17,333 nucleotides of DNA from Stenotrophomonas sp. (GCA_003248565.1 QFOV01000040.1:1-17333); one strand, 5' to 3'; positions 8,932 through 16,700 are shown, counted from the stretch's first letter. A program made the numbers and translations. Notes: generated from the letters alone by a model not told the origin.

Positions 8932-9423
8932 TCAGGCTGCTTCTTCGGCGACGCTCTGCTGACCAAGATCGGCGGTATCGAGCAGGGTCTCGATATCCAG
9001 CAGGATCAGCATGCGATCGTCCTGGGTGCCGATGCCGGAGATGAAGCGGGTATCGACTGCAGCGCCGAATTCCGGGGTCGGGCGGATCTGCTCGGCGTTG
9101 AGCGGGATCACGTCGGAAACGCTGTCCACGACGATGCCGACAACGCGGTCTTCGACGTTGAGCACGATCATCACGGTGAAGGCGTCATAGCGTGCTTCGT
9201 CCAGCCGCAGCTTCAGGCGCAGGTCGATGACCGGCACGATGGTACCGCGCAGGTTGATGACCCCCTTGATGTAATCGGGGGCATCGGGGACACGGGTGAC
9301 GGCGTCATAACCGCGGATTTCCTGCACTTTGAGGATATCCACGCCGTAGTGTTCGTTGCCGAGGGTGAAGCTGAGGTACTCGCCACCGGTGGTATCGGCG
9401 GACGTGCTGCGGGAGTCATTCAT
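8932..9423 (-). CDS. cheW: CheW, chemotaxis coupling protein
   Basis: CheW bridges receptors and the kinase CheA in the membrane-associated signalling array. The start is the ATG at 9423 with AGGA six bases upstream, giving 163 residues; an in-frame extension to 9471 would run across the promoter. Seen: EYLSFTLGNEHYGVDILKVQEI (about 15-36), the family signature KGVINLRGTIVPVIDLR (53-69) and the second barrel with TVMIVLNVEDRVVGIVVDSVSDV. A short acidic tail closes the protein. No P1-P4 kinase or receiver domain is attached, so it is CheW and not CheV or CheA. It is separated from the downstream OB-fold gene by 123 bases containing a further promoter. Confidence 0.96.
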   Translation of the reverse strand: MNDSRSTSADTTGGEYLSFTLGNEHYGVDILKVQEIRGYDAVTRVPDAPDYIKGVINLRGTIVPVIDLRLKLRLDEARYDAFTVMIVLNVEDRVVGIVVDSVSDVIPLNAEQIRPTPEFGAAVDTRFISGIGTQDDRMLILLDIETLLDTADLGQQSVAEEAA

Positions 9424-9473
9424 GGCGGATCCTGGTCCTGGCGGGCTGCCGGTGTGGTGCGGCTGATGCACCG

Positions 9474-9500
9474 GTATCGGCGCTACCGGGCGGGACTTTA
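9474..9500 (-). promoter_or_regulatory. Sigma-28 (FliA) promoter of cheW
   Basis: The minus strand reads TAAAGTCC, 11 bases, then GCCGATAC. Both boxes are close to the FliA consensus TAAAGTTT-N11-GCCGATAA (6 of 8 and 7 of 8). The -10 box lies about 51 bases before the cheW ATG. This is one of the best sigma-28 matches in the window. Confidence 0.8.
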
Positions 9501-9582
9501 GGTGCCGGGGCAGGATTCGCGGGGCGTGAGGCCAGGAGTGTGATCTCGGGCAGGATTGGCTGCGGTTGCCGTTTGTGCTCCC

Positions 9583-9630
9583 GCCCTTAGGCCGTCATTC
9601 CCGCCTTCGCGGGAATGACGGCCTAAGGGC
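9583..9630. repeat. Perfect 22-bp inverted repeat (REP-type palindrome)
   Basis: Arms 9583-9604 and 9609-9630 are exact inverted copies around a CTTC loop. The core GTCATTCCCGC...GCGGGAATGAC is a dispersed intergenic palindrome type that recurs in many proteobacterial genomes. It lies in the 316-bp gap between ycgR and cheW, next to a hexanucleotide tract. There is no T-run after the stem on either strand, so a simple intrinsic terminator role is not supported, though it may mark or protect a transcript end. Confidence 0.85.
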
Positions 9631-9642
9631 AAATGCGACGGC

Positions 9643-9702
9643 AAAAACAAAAGCAAAAACAAAAGCAAAAGCAAAAGCAAAAGCAAAAGCAAAAGCAAAA
9701 GC
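9643..9702. repeat. Hexanucleotide tandem repeat AAAAGC, ten units
   Basis: Ten 6-base units run without interruption: AAAAAC, AAAAGC, AAAAAC and then seven perfect AAAAGC copies. The tract starts 38 bases after the ycgR stop (minus strand). Read on the minus strand it is GCTTTT repeated, a T-rich stretch that could assist transcription termination downstream of ycgR. Frames through it give Lys-Ala or poly-Leu/Phe runs that look like no protein. Such perfect short repeats are prone to copy-number change by slippage. Confidence 0.9.
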
Positions 9703-9739
9703 GAGAAAGCCCCAGGCTTCCGTCGCAGGTGCGCTTGCC

Positions 9740-10507
9740 TTACTCCCCGTTGCTGCGCGCCTTGCGCAAGCGGTCAATCCGGAAGATGTAGCGCTGGATG
9801 ATGTTGTCGGCGCCGCGCGGAAGGTCGTCGAAGCGCAGGCCGATGCGGGTCATCTCCGAACCGTTGGGCTGCTTCTGCTGGCGCAGGTTGCAGACCACAA
9901 ACGAGCACTTGATCGGTGCTCCTTCGGGAACCTCCAGCAAGCAGCTGTAGCGGCTCTGGAGTTTGAGCAGGTTCTGGTCGGGCGGTAGCAGCAGGGCCAT
10001 GCCGCCTGCGCTGATGTCGAGCACGCGCCAACGGGTGGCTTCGCCGCCGTCCGGGTCTGGGAGAACGCAATACGGCGAATCGCCAACCGGCGTCTCCAGG
10101 CGATAGAACTCGCGCCGCTGCAGGTGGTAAACCTCTTCCGGCAACGGCATCTCAAAGGCGGTGTGTTCACCGCGCTCCACGCGGTGATGGCCCTGCAACT
10201 GGAAGCGCACCATGACCTTGTCGACCTGGCCAAAGCAGAGCAGGGTGCTTGCGGCTTCCACCGAACGGTTGATCGATGGAACCGGGCTGGCATCCAGCAC
10301 CAGGCCTTGCATGTCCACCTCCAGCACCGCTGAAGGGAAGGACTGGTCGCGCCCATCCGGGTGCACATTGATCATCGAGCGCTGATCGATCATGGCCTGC
10401 AGCAGGTGCCTTACCTGATGCGGATTACGCACCATGTAGCGGTCATCGGCATACAGGTTGCCGGCGTGTGGCGAGGGCGTCGGTGCAGTCGATTCGTGGT
10501 CGGGCAT
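9740..10507 (-). CDS. ycgR: YcgR-like flagellar brake protein (PilZN-PilZ)
   Basis: YcgR binds cyclic di-GMP and acts on the flagellar motor to slow swimming. The 255-residue protein has an N-terminal PilZN/YcgR_2-like barrel (about 25-125; INVHPDGRDQSFPSAVLEVD) and a C-terminal PilZ domain (about 130-245). Both halves of the c-di-GMP motif are present: R132-E-F-Y-R136 (RxxxR) and D164-I-S-A-G-G169 (DxSxxG). The length matches the family (about 245-260). I chose the ATG at 10507; a GTG two codons earlier is possible and neither has a strong ribosome site. A sigma-28-like promoter lies upstream, as expected for a motor-control gene. It is the first gene of the leftward chemotaxis block and is divergent from the methyltransferase. 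Confidence 0.92.
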   Translation of the reverse strand: MPDHESTAPTPSPHAGNLYADDRYMVRNPHQVRHLLQAMIDQRSMINVHPDGRDQSFPSAVLEVDMQGLVLDASPVPSINRSVEAASTLLCFGQVDKVMVRFQLQGHHRVERGEHTAFEMPLPEEVYHLQRREFYRLETPVGDSPYCVLPDPDGGEATRWRVLDISAGGMALLLPPDQNLLKLQSRYSCLLEVPEGAPIKCSFVVCNLRQQKQPNGSEMTRIGLRFDDLPRGADNIIQRYIFRIDRLRKARSNGE

Positions 10508-10566
10508 GGACACTTTACGGTTGGGCGGTGATCAGCGTGGCCGCCTTGGAGGCGGTACAAACTGTG

Positions 10567-10593
10567 ATAACGGCCGCCTTTTTAACATCTTTA
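10567..10593 (-). promoter_or_regulatory. Sigma-28 (FliA) promoter of the ycgR-like gene
   Basis: The minus strand reads TAAAGATG, 11 bases, then GCCGTTAT. The -35 box carries TAAAG and the -10 box differs from GCCGATAA at two positions. The -10 box lies 60 bases before the ATG at 10507. Confidence 0.75.
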
Positions 10594-10599
10594 ATCTGT

Positions 10600-10620
10600 C
10601 TGTTACGAGCCCAGTAACAG
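10600..10620. promoter_or_regulatory. Small dyad just upstream of the ycgR promoter
   Basis: CTGTTAC (10600-10606) and GTAACAG (10614-10620) are exact inverted copies with a 7-base gap, centre-to-centre spacing 14 bases. It lies 7 bases upstream of the -35 box of the ycgR promoter, a position suited to an activator or repressor. The regulator is unknown and the match may be fortuitous. Confidence 0.35.
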
Positions 10621-10736
10621 CACGCGTTGATTTAGCTACCTGTCTATGTGTTCGCGAAATTCCGCCGACACTGTAATGTCCGGACTGCCGGGCTTTTGAC
10701 GGCTATGCAGGGGGAACCTGAGTGGCGGCTTAATGT

Positions 10737-10765
10737 TTGAAATGACAGCGTGAAATAGTCATAAA
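10737..10765 (+). promoter_or_regulatory. Sigma-70-like promoter of the methyltransferase cassette
   Basis: TTGAAA (10737-10742), a 17-base spacer, then CATAAA (10760-10765). This resembles the housekeeping consensus TTGACA-N17-TATAAT (5 of 6 and 4 of 6). It lies in the 344-bp divergent gap, in a locally AT-rich stretch, and its -10 box overlaps the start of the 26-bp palindrome. Confidence 0.5.
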
Positions 10766-10787
10766 TGGTGATTTAAATCACCATTTA
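10762..10787. promoter_or_regulatory. Perfect 26-bp palindrome, probable operator
   Basis: The half-site TAAATGGTGATTT is followed at once by its exact reverse complement, so all 26 positions are symmetric. It overlaps the -10 box and likely transcription start of the methyltransferase cassette and lies 65 bases before that gene's ATG. A dimeric repressor binding here would block transcription. No regulator gene is adjacent in the window. The rest of the 344-bp gap holds the ycgR promoter and dyad and nothing that looks coding. Confidence 0.6.
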
Positions 10788-10851
10788 ACATTCAGTGATC
10801 CGTGAGCATCTGCAACTTCCGGGCAGTACCCTCAACGCAAGGGAACAGCAG

Positions 10852-11604
10852 ATGAGCAAGGAAGCCGCAGATCAGTTCGATCAGTTGGGTGCGCTCTACG
10901 AAGACATGGCAACCTGGCCATTCCGGAAGTACATCGAAACCCCAAGCGTGTTTGCGGCGCTGGGCCCACTCGATGGACTTGATGTCCTGGAGTACGGCTG
11001 TGGCAGCGGTTACTACTCGCGTCTGTTGAAACGCGCAGGCGCGCGCAAGGTGGTTGGATATGACCTTGCCGAGGGCATGCTCGAGTACGCCCGCCGCTGC
11101 GCGCAGCGTGATGGTCTGGACATCAGCTTCCGCTCAACGTTGGATGAAACCACCAACGGCAATTTCGATCTTGTGCTGGCGGTCTATGTGCTGCCTTATG
11201 CCACCACCTTGGCCGAGTTGGATCAGATGGCAGCGGAGATGATGTCGCCGCTGCAACCCGGTGGTCGCTTGGTCGCGCTGCCGATCCATGCACGTTATGC
11301 ACCAGCGCCGACTTACTACGAGGGCTGCGGCTTCACGCTGACGCCTGATGACGAAGCCAATCCCTGGCAGGAAGGCGGGCGCCTGCGTCTGGATCTGCGC
11401 TATCGCGAGTACGAAGCCAGTGTGCACGCCTGGTACTGGTCGCAACAGGCAATCGAGGCGGCGTTGCTGAGAGCGGGCGCGGAAGATATCAAATGGTCGA
11501 ATCCACGGCTGATGGCGGGTCATGATCTGGGCCAGGTGCCACCGGCACTGCAGGCCTATGTCGATGAGCCGCACGCGGCAATCATCGAGTGCCGCAAGCG
11601 CTAG
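10852..11604 (+). CDS. Class I SAM-dependent methyltransferase
   Basis: The start is the ATG at 10852 with AAGGGA seven bases upstream; a GTG at 10795 in frame has no such site and lies just downstream of the palindrome. The 250-residue cytoplasmic protein has the Rossmann motif I VLEYGCGSGYYSRLL (45-59), an acidic residue at the end of strand 2 (D71 in VVGYDLAEGML), motif IV region FDLVLAVYVLPYA (105-117) and LQPGGRLVAL (134-143). This is the small-molecule methyltransferase type (Methyltransf_11/25-like) found in natural-product and ubiquinone-like pathways. The C-terminal part (YREYEASVHAWYWSQQAIEAALLRAGAEDI) is the usual substrate-capping region. The substrate cannot be told from sequence. 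It is the first of three co-directional genes and is not part of chemotaxis; it is unrelated to cheR. Confidence 0.88.
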   Translation: MSKEAADQFDQLGALYEDMATWPFRKYIETPSVFAALGPLDGLDVLEYGCGSGYYSRLLKRAGARKVVGYDLAEGMLEYARRCAQRDGLDISFRSTLDETTNGNFDLVLAVYVLPYATTLAELDQMAAEMMSPLQPGGRLVALPIHARYAPAPTYYEGCGFTLTPDDEANPWQEGGRLRLDLRYREYEASVHAWYWSQQAIEAALLRAGAEDIKWSNPRLMAGHDLGQVPPALQAYVDEPHAAIIECRKR

Positions 11605-11721
11605 CAGCGCACGCTACCAGCCAGCGGTGCCCGGCGAGATGCACTTGCTGTAATGAACCATGCCTACGCTCCTGCCCTCGGTCTGTCCACCGGGGCGGTG
11701 AGCGTCCCCGAGGGTAGAGTG

Positions 11722-12744
11722 ATGCCCATTGAAGTGGAAATACTGAATTCCATCGAACAGATGGATGAGACCGAGTACCGCGTGTTCCACCACGCCAGTG
11801 GCGCCTCGTTCTTCTACGACTGGCGCTTTCTGTGCGCTGCCGAGCGCTCGCCTTTGTTGGCGATCAAGGGCGCGTTCTACCTGCTGGCCCGCGAGGACGG
11901 GAGGCTGGTCGGCTTCGTGCCTGCGTACCTGCAGTTGGTGCAGACCGTGGATCCTTTTGGTCTGCTTGCGCGCACTGCGGGAATTCAAAGTGATCGTGAC
12001 CAATGCGCGCTTTTCAGCCATGCGATGCACTGCTTTGATAGCGGCGTGATCGTGCTGCGGGGCCGGGCCGCCGAGGATGCATTGGTCGCCGCGCTGAAGG
12101 TGCTGGCGGCCAGTTTGGACGCGCAATATGTGGGCTTGTTGAATGTCGCCAGTGATCATGCCCGGCAGCAATTGGCAGAGCAGGGGCTGGCGGTGCGCTA
12201 CCTGGTCGATCGCTACTTCATGGACATGGCCCGGTTTGAAGATTTCGACGCCGTGATCAAGGCCTTGCCCAAGGATGGGCGCTATGAGATGACCCGCCAG
12301 TTGCGCAAGTTCGCCGCCGGAAGCGGCGGCATCAGTCTGCTCAGCCCGCCCTTCGATCAACGCCTGGAGCAGCTCACCGAGTTGTGCCAGCAGACCACGG
12401 CGCGCAATGGAACGCCGCAGTATTTCCCAGCGCAGACGCTGGCACGCTTCGTGCGCACTTGTGAGGGTTTGATCCGGCTGGTGGTGGTGGAAGACCAGGG
12501 TGTGGTGGTTGGCGGCCTGATCTGCTTCCTTGATGGGACGTTGATGTGCATCTGGTCGGCCGGTATGCGCTACGACCTCACCGATTACAGCCCCTATACC
12601 GTCAGTTTCGCCTACGCCTACGAATGGGCCTTGGGCGCAGGCATAGATACCATCGAAGCAGGGCGTTTGAACGCACGCATCAAGACCCGGCTTGGCCTGC
12701 AACCATTGCCACTTTACTCAGCGACAAGCGTTGTCGCCGTCTGA
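11722..12744 (+). CDS. FemAB/GNAT-like acyltransferase (Acetyltransf_6 type)
   Basis: The ATG at 11722 has AGGG seven bases upstream and gives 340 residues; an in-frame ATG at 11653 would add 23 residues but has a poor ribosome site. No signal peptide or membrane segment is seen. The pattern is that of the double-GNAT FemAB-like fold: basic segment YEMTRQLRKF (188-197), the strand LVVVEDQGVVVGGLICFL (253-270), YSPYTVSFAYAYEWALGAGIDTIEAGR (289-315) and the closing NARIKTRLGLQPLPLYS (317-333). Such proteins transfer acyl or aminoacyl groups, for example in cell-wall, lipid or polysaccharide pathways, but donor and acceptor here are unknown. It lies 117 bases after the methyltransferase with no clear terminator and 32 bases before the FAD enzyme, consistent with one operon. 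Confidence 0.78.
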   Translation: MPIEVEILNSIEQMDETEYRVFHHASGASFFYDWRFLCAAERSPLLAIKGAFYLLAREDGRLVGFVPAYLQLVQTVDPFGLLARTAGIQSDRDQCALFSHAMHCFDSGVIVLRGRAAEDALVAALKVLAASLDAQYVGLLNVASDHARQQLAEQGLAVRYLVDRYFMDMARFEDFDAVIKALPKDGRYEMTRQLRKFAAGSGGISLLSPPFDQRLEQLTELCQQTTARNGTPQYFPAQTLARFVRTCEGLIRLVVVEDQGVVVGGLICFLDGTLMCIWSAGMRYDLTDYSPYTVSFAYAYEWALGAGIDTIEAGRLNARIKTRLGLQPLPLYSATSVVAV

Positions 12745-12776
12745 CTCAGCCTTCTGGATGATCCGAGGGAACCACC

Positions 12777-14162
12777 ATGGACCCGCAGCACGCAAAGATG
12801 CTCCCCGACGACTACCGGGCCTTCTCGCAGACATTGGAGGGCAAGGTCAGATCCCGTCATCATGCCGAGTACGCCAGCTGGTATTACAGCACGGCGTGGA
12901 ATCGACGCCATTTCGAACGGTTCCCCGAATACATCGTGCGTGCCGTCTCGGTAGAGGACGTAATCAAAAGCGTGAACTTCGCGCGCTTGCATGGCCTCAG
13001 GGTTGCGGTAAAGGGTTCGGGCCACAGCTACGCGGGCAGCTTCCTGCACCGCGGTGGCCTGCTGCTGGACCTGGCCCAGCTCAACACGATCGAGGTGGAT
13101 GTGGAGCGGGAGACAGTGACCGCGGGCCCCGGTGTGACCAGCGCCCAGTTGACGCATGCTTTGGCACCGCACGGATTGGCATTCCCAACGGGTCACGGTG
13201 CAAAAGTTGGCATTTCTGGGTTCTTGCTGGGCGGTGGGCTCGGTATCAATTGCGATGCCTGGGGTGGCATGAGCACCTTCAACATACTTGCGTTGGATGT
13301 AGTGACCGCTGATGGCCGCTTGCTGCATGCCAGCGAAACCGAGAATGCAGAGCTGTTCTGGGCGGCACGAGGCGGCGGCCCCTGCCTGTTCTTTGTGGTG
13401 GTTCGGTTTCACCTGCGTACCTGGCTCGCGCCCAAAGCGATACTGGCACGCAGCTACGCGCTGGATACGGCCAGGCTCAAGCCCTTGCTGATGGCCTTGT
13501 GTGCACGTCGGCACGACGATCGCGCGCAGGTCATGTTGGTGCTTGGCGGTGCGCCGGGTGTACCTGCGGCCTTGAGTATCAGTGTGTTCTGCGACGATGC
13601 CGCCGAAGCCGGATCACTGCACGCTGCGCTGGAAATGGATCTGCAGCCTTGGTTGGGTGAGTTCGTCGAGCAAGAGCTCGACAGCTTCGATCCCATTTAC
13701 CAACAGACCGAGCAGGCCATGGTCAGCAAGCGCTACCGGGCCGACAACATACTCACCGATGCAGCGGGTAAGGTTGCCGATGTGCTGGTTGCAGGCATGC
13801 AGGCACGGCCTTCGCCCGCTACGTTCTGCCTGCTGATCCTGCGACCCAATCACGAGTATGCCGACGCGGCGTACTCGATCCATGGGCGGCTTTCGGTCTC
13901 GACCTACGCGCAGTGGAACGACGAGGACGAAGACGATCTGAACCGGGATTGGCTACGCGGTGTATTTGATCAGCTGGCGCCTATTGCTACCGGCAGCTAT
14001 ATCAATGAATTCGATCTTGAGTCGCGCTCTGGCGAGGTCGCAACCTGCTACTCCGCCGATGCGTGGCGGCGTCTGCAGAAACTACGCCAGCGTTATGACG
14101 AGCATGGGATATTTCCGGGCGTGTCGCCGTTGGCGACGGATGTCGTCGAATGGGTTTTCTGA
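12777..14162 (+). CDS. PCMH-type FAD-linked oxidoreductase (BBE-like)
   Basis: The ATG at 12777 is preceded by GAGGGAA seven bases upstream. The 461-residue protein has the N-terminal FAD_binding_4 (PCMH) fold at about 48-225: FPEYIVRAVSVEDVIKSVNFAR, then VKGSGHSYAG with H83 at the place of covalent 8-alpha-histidyl FAD attachment. GISGFLLGGGLGIN (145-158) follows. The residue that is the second, cysteinyl FAD link in bicovalent relatives is H140 here (PTGHGAKVG), so at most one covalent bond is expected. The usual GGGGNFGVVT loop is changed to GGGPCLFFVVV. The C-terminus (SYINEF...YSADAWRRLQKLRQRYDEHGIF, about 408-452) is a BBE-type tail. There is no signal peptide. Relatives oxidise sugars, alcohols or alkaloid-like natural products; the substrate is unknown. 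It is the last gene of the three-gene cassette. Confidence 0.87.
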   Translation: MDPQHAKMLPDDYRAFSQTLEGKVRSRHHAEYASWYYSTAWNRRHFERFPEYIVRAVSVEDVIKSVNFARLHGLRVAVKGSGHSYAGSFLHRGGLLLDLAQLNTIEVDVERETVTAGPGVTSAQLTHALAPHGLAFPTGHGAKVGISGFLLGGGLGINCDAWGGMSTFNILALDVVTADGRLLHASETENAELFWAARGGGPCLFFVVVRFHLRTWLAPKAILARSYALDTARLKPLLMALCARRHDDRAQVMLVLGGAPGVPAALSISVFCDDAAEAGSLHAALEMDLQPWLGEFVEQELDSFDPIYQQTEQAMVSKRYRADNILTDAAGKVADVLVAGMQARPSPATFCLLILRPNHEYADAAYSIHGRLSVSTYAQWNDEDEDDLNRDWLRGVFDQLAPIATGSYINEFDLESRSGEVATCYSADAWRRLQKLRQRYDEHGIFPGVSPLATDVVEWVF

Positions 14163-14311
14163 TCGCCGCTGTGCCTATGTGGAGAGGGTGCATCGGTGGG
14201 ATCAAATGGCGCATCCCGGCTACGGGGCCGGCCGGACAGCAGATCGATCCAGCGCTGCCTGGTATGAAATCGAGGATCGTTTCGCCCAAGCGGGTGAACC
14301 AACTGCAGGCG

Positions 14312-14338
14312 GCGGGCGGACCAGAGAGTGCCGCCCGC
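14312..14338. terminator. Weak candidate terminator between convergent FAD oxidoreductase and MCP3
   Basis: GCGGGCGG (14312-14319) pairs with CCGCCCGC (14331-14338) around an 11-base loop in the 192-base gap between the two stops. It is 17 bases after the MCP3 stop on the minus strand, the position expected of a terminator, but neither strand has a T-run behind it. Confidence 0.35.
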
Positions 14339-14354
14339 GGCCAACAGTAATGCC

Positions 14355-16586
14355 TTAGAACTCCTGCCAATCGTCGGTGCTGGCGACAGGTGCGCGCGTC
14401 GTTGGCTTCGGGATTGAACGCAGTGCCGGACGACCACGCGGCGGTGCTGCCCCTGCGCTGGCAGCTACCTTGGCCAGGGTAGCGCTTACCGAACCTGCCA
14501 GGCGGAATTGCGCCACCGCAGCCGACAGCTGTTGTGCCTGGTCTTCCATGGAACGCGCTGCTGCCGTGGCCTCCTCGACCAACGCGGCATTCTGCTGGGT
14601 GGATTCATCCATCTGCATGACGGTCTGGTTGACCTGGTCGATACCGGTGGATTGTTCCTGCGATGCGGATGAGATGTCAGCCATGATGGTGGTAACACGC
14701 TGCACCGAGGCAACGATCTCATCCATGGTGGTGCCGGCATTGCGGACCAGTTGCGAACCTTCGGCGGCTTTATCGACCGAACTGTCGATCAAGCCCTTGA
14801 TCTCCTTGGCGGCAGCGGCCGAGCGCTGCGCCAGCGTGCGCACCTCCGATGCCACCACCGCAAAGCCGCGGCCCTGATCACCGGCGCGTGCCGCTTCCAC
14901 CGCAGCGTTGAGCGCCAGGATATTGGTCTGGAAGGCAATGCCGTCGATGACGCTGATGATGTCGGCGATTTTCTTCGACGAGGCCTCGATCGCGCTCATG
15001 GTGGTCACTACCTGCCCAACCACGCTGCCCCCCTGCGCCGCGACCTCGGCCGCACCGCGCGCCAGCTGATCAGCCTGACGTGCATGCTCGGCATTCTGGC
15101 GGACGGTGGAGGTGAGTTCCTCCATGGACGCAGCGGTTTCTTCCAGGTTGGCGGCCTGCTGCTCGGTGCGTCGGGACAGGTCGTCATTGCCGGTGGCAAT
15201 TTCGCTGGCCGACAGGCTGATGCTGCCGCTGGCCGCCTGGATACCCGAGACGATGCTGCCCAGTTGGTCGACGGTGGCGTTGCCATCATCGCGCATGCGG
15301 GCGAACACACCGTGGAACTCGCCTTCCATGCGCTGGGTGAGGTCGCCTTGCGCAACCGCCTGCAACAGCTTGGAGAGGTGGCCAAGATTGACTTCGGTGG
15401 TTTCCATCAACGAGTTGACGCCACCGACCATATCGCGGAAATCGTGTTCGAACTGGTCTGCATTGCCGCGTTGGCTGAAATCGCCAGCCGCGGCCGCATG
15501 GGCCAGACGCTTGATTTCGTTATTGATCGTCGAAAGGCTGGTTTTGGTGTTGTCCATGGCCTGGGTGATGGCGAACTTCTCACCGGGAAGGCGGTCCATA
15601 TCCACCGACAGGTCACCGCGTGCGTAGTGGCGCATCACTTCCACAGCACGCATTTTGACGCCGATGTGCTGGGCAACAAGGGTGTTGACCTCGCGCACCA
15701 TCCGCCCGTACTCGCCGGGGAACCGCGATTCGTCGATGCGGAAGCTGATCGCGCCCTGGTCGTGCTCACGTACCATCTCGTTCTGTGCGCCGATGACAGC
15801 CTTGAGCTGGTTCTGCACGCGCTGCATCGAAGCAAGCAGGGCGCCCACCTCATCCTTGCGGCTGCCGTCGATGGTGCTGTCCAGGCGGCCATTGGCGACA
15901 TCGTCCGCGGCGCGTAGTGCATCGTTCACCGGGCGCACGATGGCGCGCACGATCACCACGCCCAAGGCGATGGACAACAGGCCGAGCAGCAGCATGCAGA
16001 CGATGATGGCGGTGGTGCTGCGGGTCTGCGCGGCCTTGGCCGCGGCGACTTCCTTGTCCAGTACGGAGGCAACGTGAACGCTGAGCTTCTCCACCGCGTC
16101 AAACAGGTCGCGGCGGCTGACACGCGACTGATCGTTGGATATGGTCTGGGCCAGTTCGGATTGACCCTCGCTGATGGCCTTCTCCATCAAGGCGTGCGCG
16201 CTGAAGTAGGCGTCCAGGGTCTTGCCCAGTTCGGCGTAAAGCGCCTGCTGGCTGCTGTCGGCCGGCAGTGCTTCGTACTGCTTGCGGTGCTCGGCCAGTT
16301 TCTGCCGCTGTTCGATGATGCGCTGGTTGTACTCGGCGACAAATGCAGGCTCGTCCAGGTGGGAGAGCTGGGACAACTCGGCGATGCGGATCTCGGCCAG
16401 ATCCGCACGCATGCGCTCCAGATACTGTACGGCCGGCATGTAGCGTGCGCTGACCTGGTCGAGCTGGGCGGTGGCCTGATGCAGGCGCTGTACGGCAAAG
16501 CCGCCCATGGCCAGGGTGGTGAGGGTTGTGAGGGTGAAAGCAACTGCGAGTTTTCTGGCGATGCTGAGGTTGCGAAAGAACTCCAT
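14355..16586 (-). CDS. MCP3: 4HB-HAMP methyl-accepting chemotaxis protein with DWQEF tail
   Basis: The ATG at 16586 has GGAG eight bases upstream and gives 743 residues starting [17 protein letters not shown]; an in-frame extension to 16637 is unsupported. In order: TM1 about 12-34; periplasmic four-helix-bundle sensor about 35-188; TM2 about 191-213; HAMP about 214-266; three HAMP-like repeats with GDL/GDF cores (about 318-332, 362-372, 408-420); methylation helix [18 protein letters not shown] (474-491); signalling tip about 545-585. A Pro/Arg/Ala-rich linker leads to the C-terminal TDDWQEF. From about residue 260 to 440 it matches MCP1 closely although the sensor domains are unrelated. Ligand unknown. 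It has its own sigma-28-like promoter, and MCP4 upstream has a strong terminator, so it is probably a single-gene unit. Confidence 0.95.
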   Translation of the reverse strand: MEFFRNLSIARKLAVAFTLTTLTTLAMGGFAVQRLHQATAQLDQVSARYMPAVQYLERMRADLAEIRIAELSQLSHLDEPAFVAEYNQRIIEQRQKLAEHRKQYEALPADSSQQALYAELGKTLDAYFSAHALMEKAISEGQSELAQTISNDQSRVSRRDLFDAVEKLSVHVASVLDKEVAAAKAAQTRSTTAIIVCMLLLGLLSIALGVVIVRAIVRPVNDALRAADDVANGRLDSTIDGSRKDEVGALLASMQRVQNQLKAVIGAQNEMVREHDQGAISFRIDESRFPGEYGRMVREVNTLVAQHIGVKMRAVEVMRHYARGDLSVDMDRLPGEKFAITQAMDNTKTSLSTINNEIKRLAHAAAAGDFSQRGNADQFEHDFRDMVGGVNSLMETTEVNLGHLSKLLQAVAQGDLTQRMEGEFHGVFARMRDDGNATVDQLGSIVSGIQAASGSISLSASEIATGNDDLSRRTEQQAANLEETAASMEELTSTVRQNAEHARQADQLARGAAEVAAQGGSVVGQVVTTMSAIEASSKKIADIISVIDGIAFQTNILALNAAVEAARAGDQGRGFAVVASEVRTLAQRSAAAAKEIKGLIDSSVDKAAEGSQLVRNAGTTMDEIVASVQRVTTIMADISSASQEQSTGIDQVNQTVMQMDESTQQNAALVEEATAAARSMEDQAQQLSAAVAQFRLAGSVSATLAKVAASAGAAPPRGRPALRSIPKPTTRAPVASTDDWQEF

Positions 16587-16700
16587 CTCTAACTCTCCGG
16601 ATCGACTGCAGATTTGGACGCTGTGGAGGGGTCTCATCCAACCCTGGATTGCACAGCGTAGTGTCCACGCCGCAAGCCTATGCGGGTGTTGTCATAGCCG

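Noticed and set aside
9643..9702. Possible CRISPR-like repeat array
   Set aside because: The units are 6 bases with no spacers and no cas genes nearby; it is a simple tandem repeat.
9498..9988. Frames through the hexanucleotide tract giving poly-Leu/Phe or Lys-Ala repeats
   Set aside because: They are created by the AAAAGC repeat and the palindrome; they have no homology-like features, and the plus-strand one overlaps ycgR.
10795..10851. GTG at 10795 as the methyltransferase start
   Set aside because: It has no Shine-Dalgarno and begins right after the palindrome; the ATG at 10852 has AAGGGA at good spacing and begins the conserved part.
11598..11610. GCGCT-AGC-AGCGC hairpin at the methyltransferase stop as a terminator
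   Set aside because: The stem is only 5 bp with no T-run, so readthrough into the next gene remains likely.
11614..12702. Minus-strand open frame of 362 codons opposite the acyltransferase gene
   Set aside because: The plus-strand frame has recognisable fold motifs and a good ribosome site; the minus frame shows neither.
14751..15917. Long plus-strand open frame of 388 codons
   Set aside because: It lies wholly antisense to MCP3. Its composition (Gly/His/Asp/Leu-rich repeats mirroring the receptor coiled coil) matches no protein family and is typical of GC-rich shadow frames.
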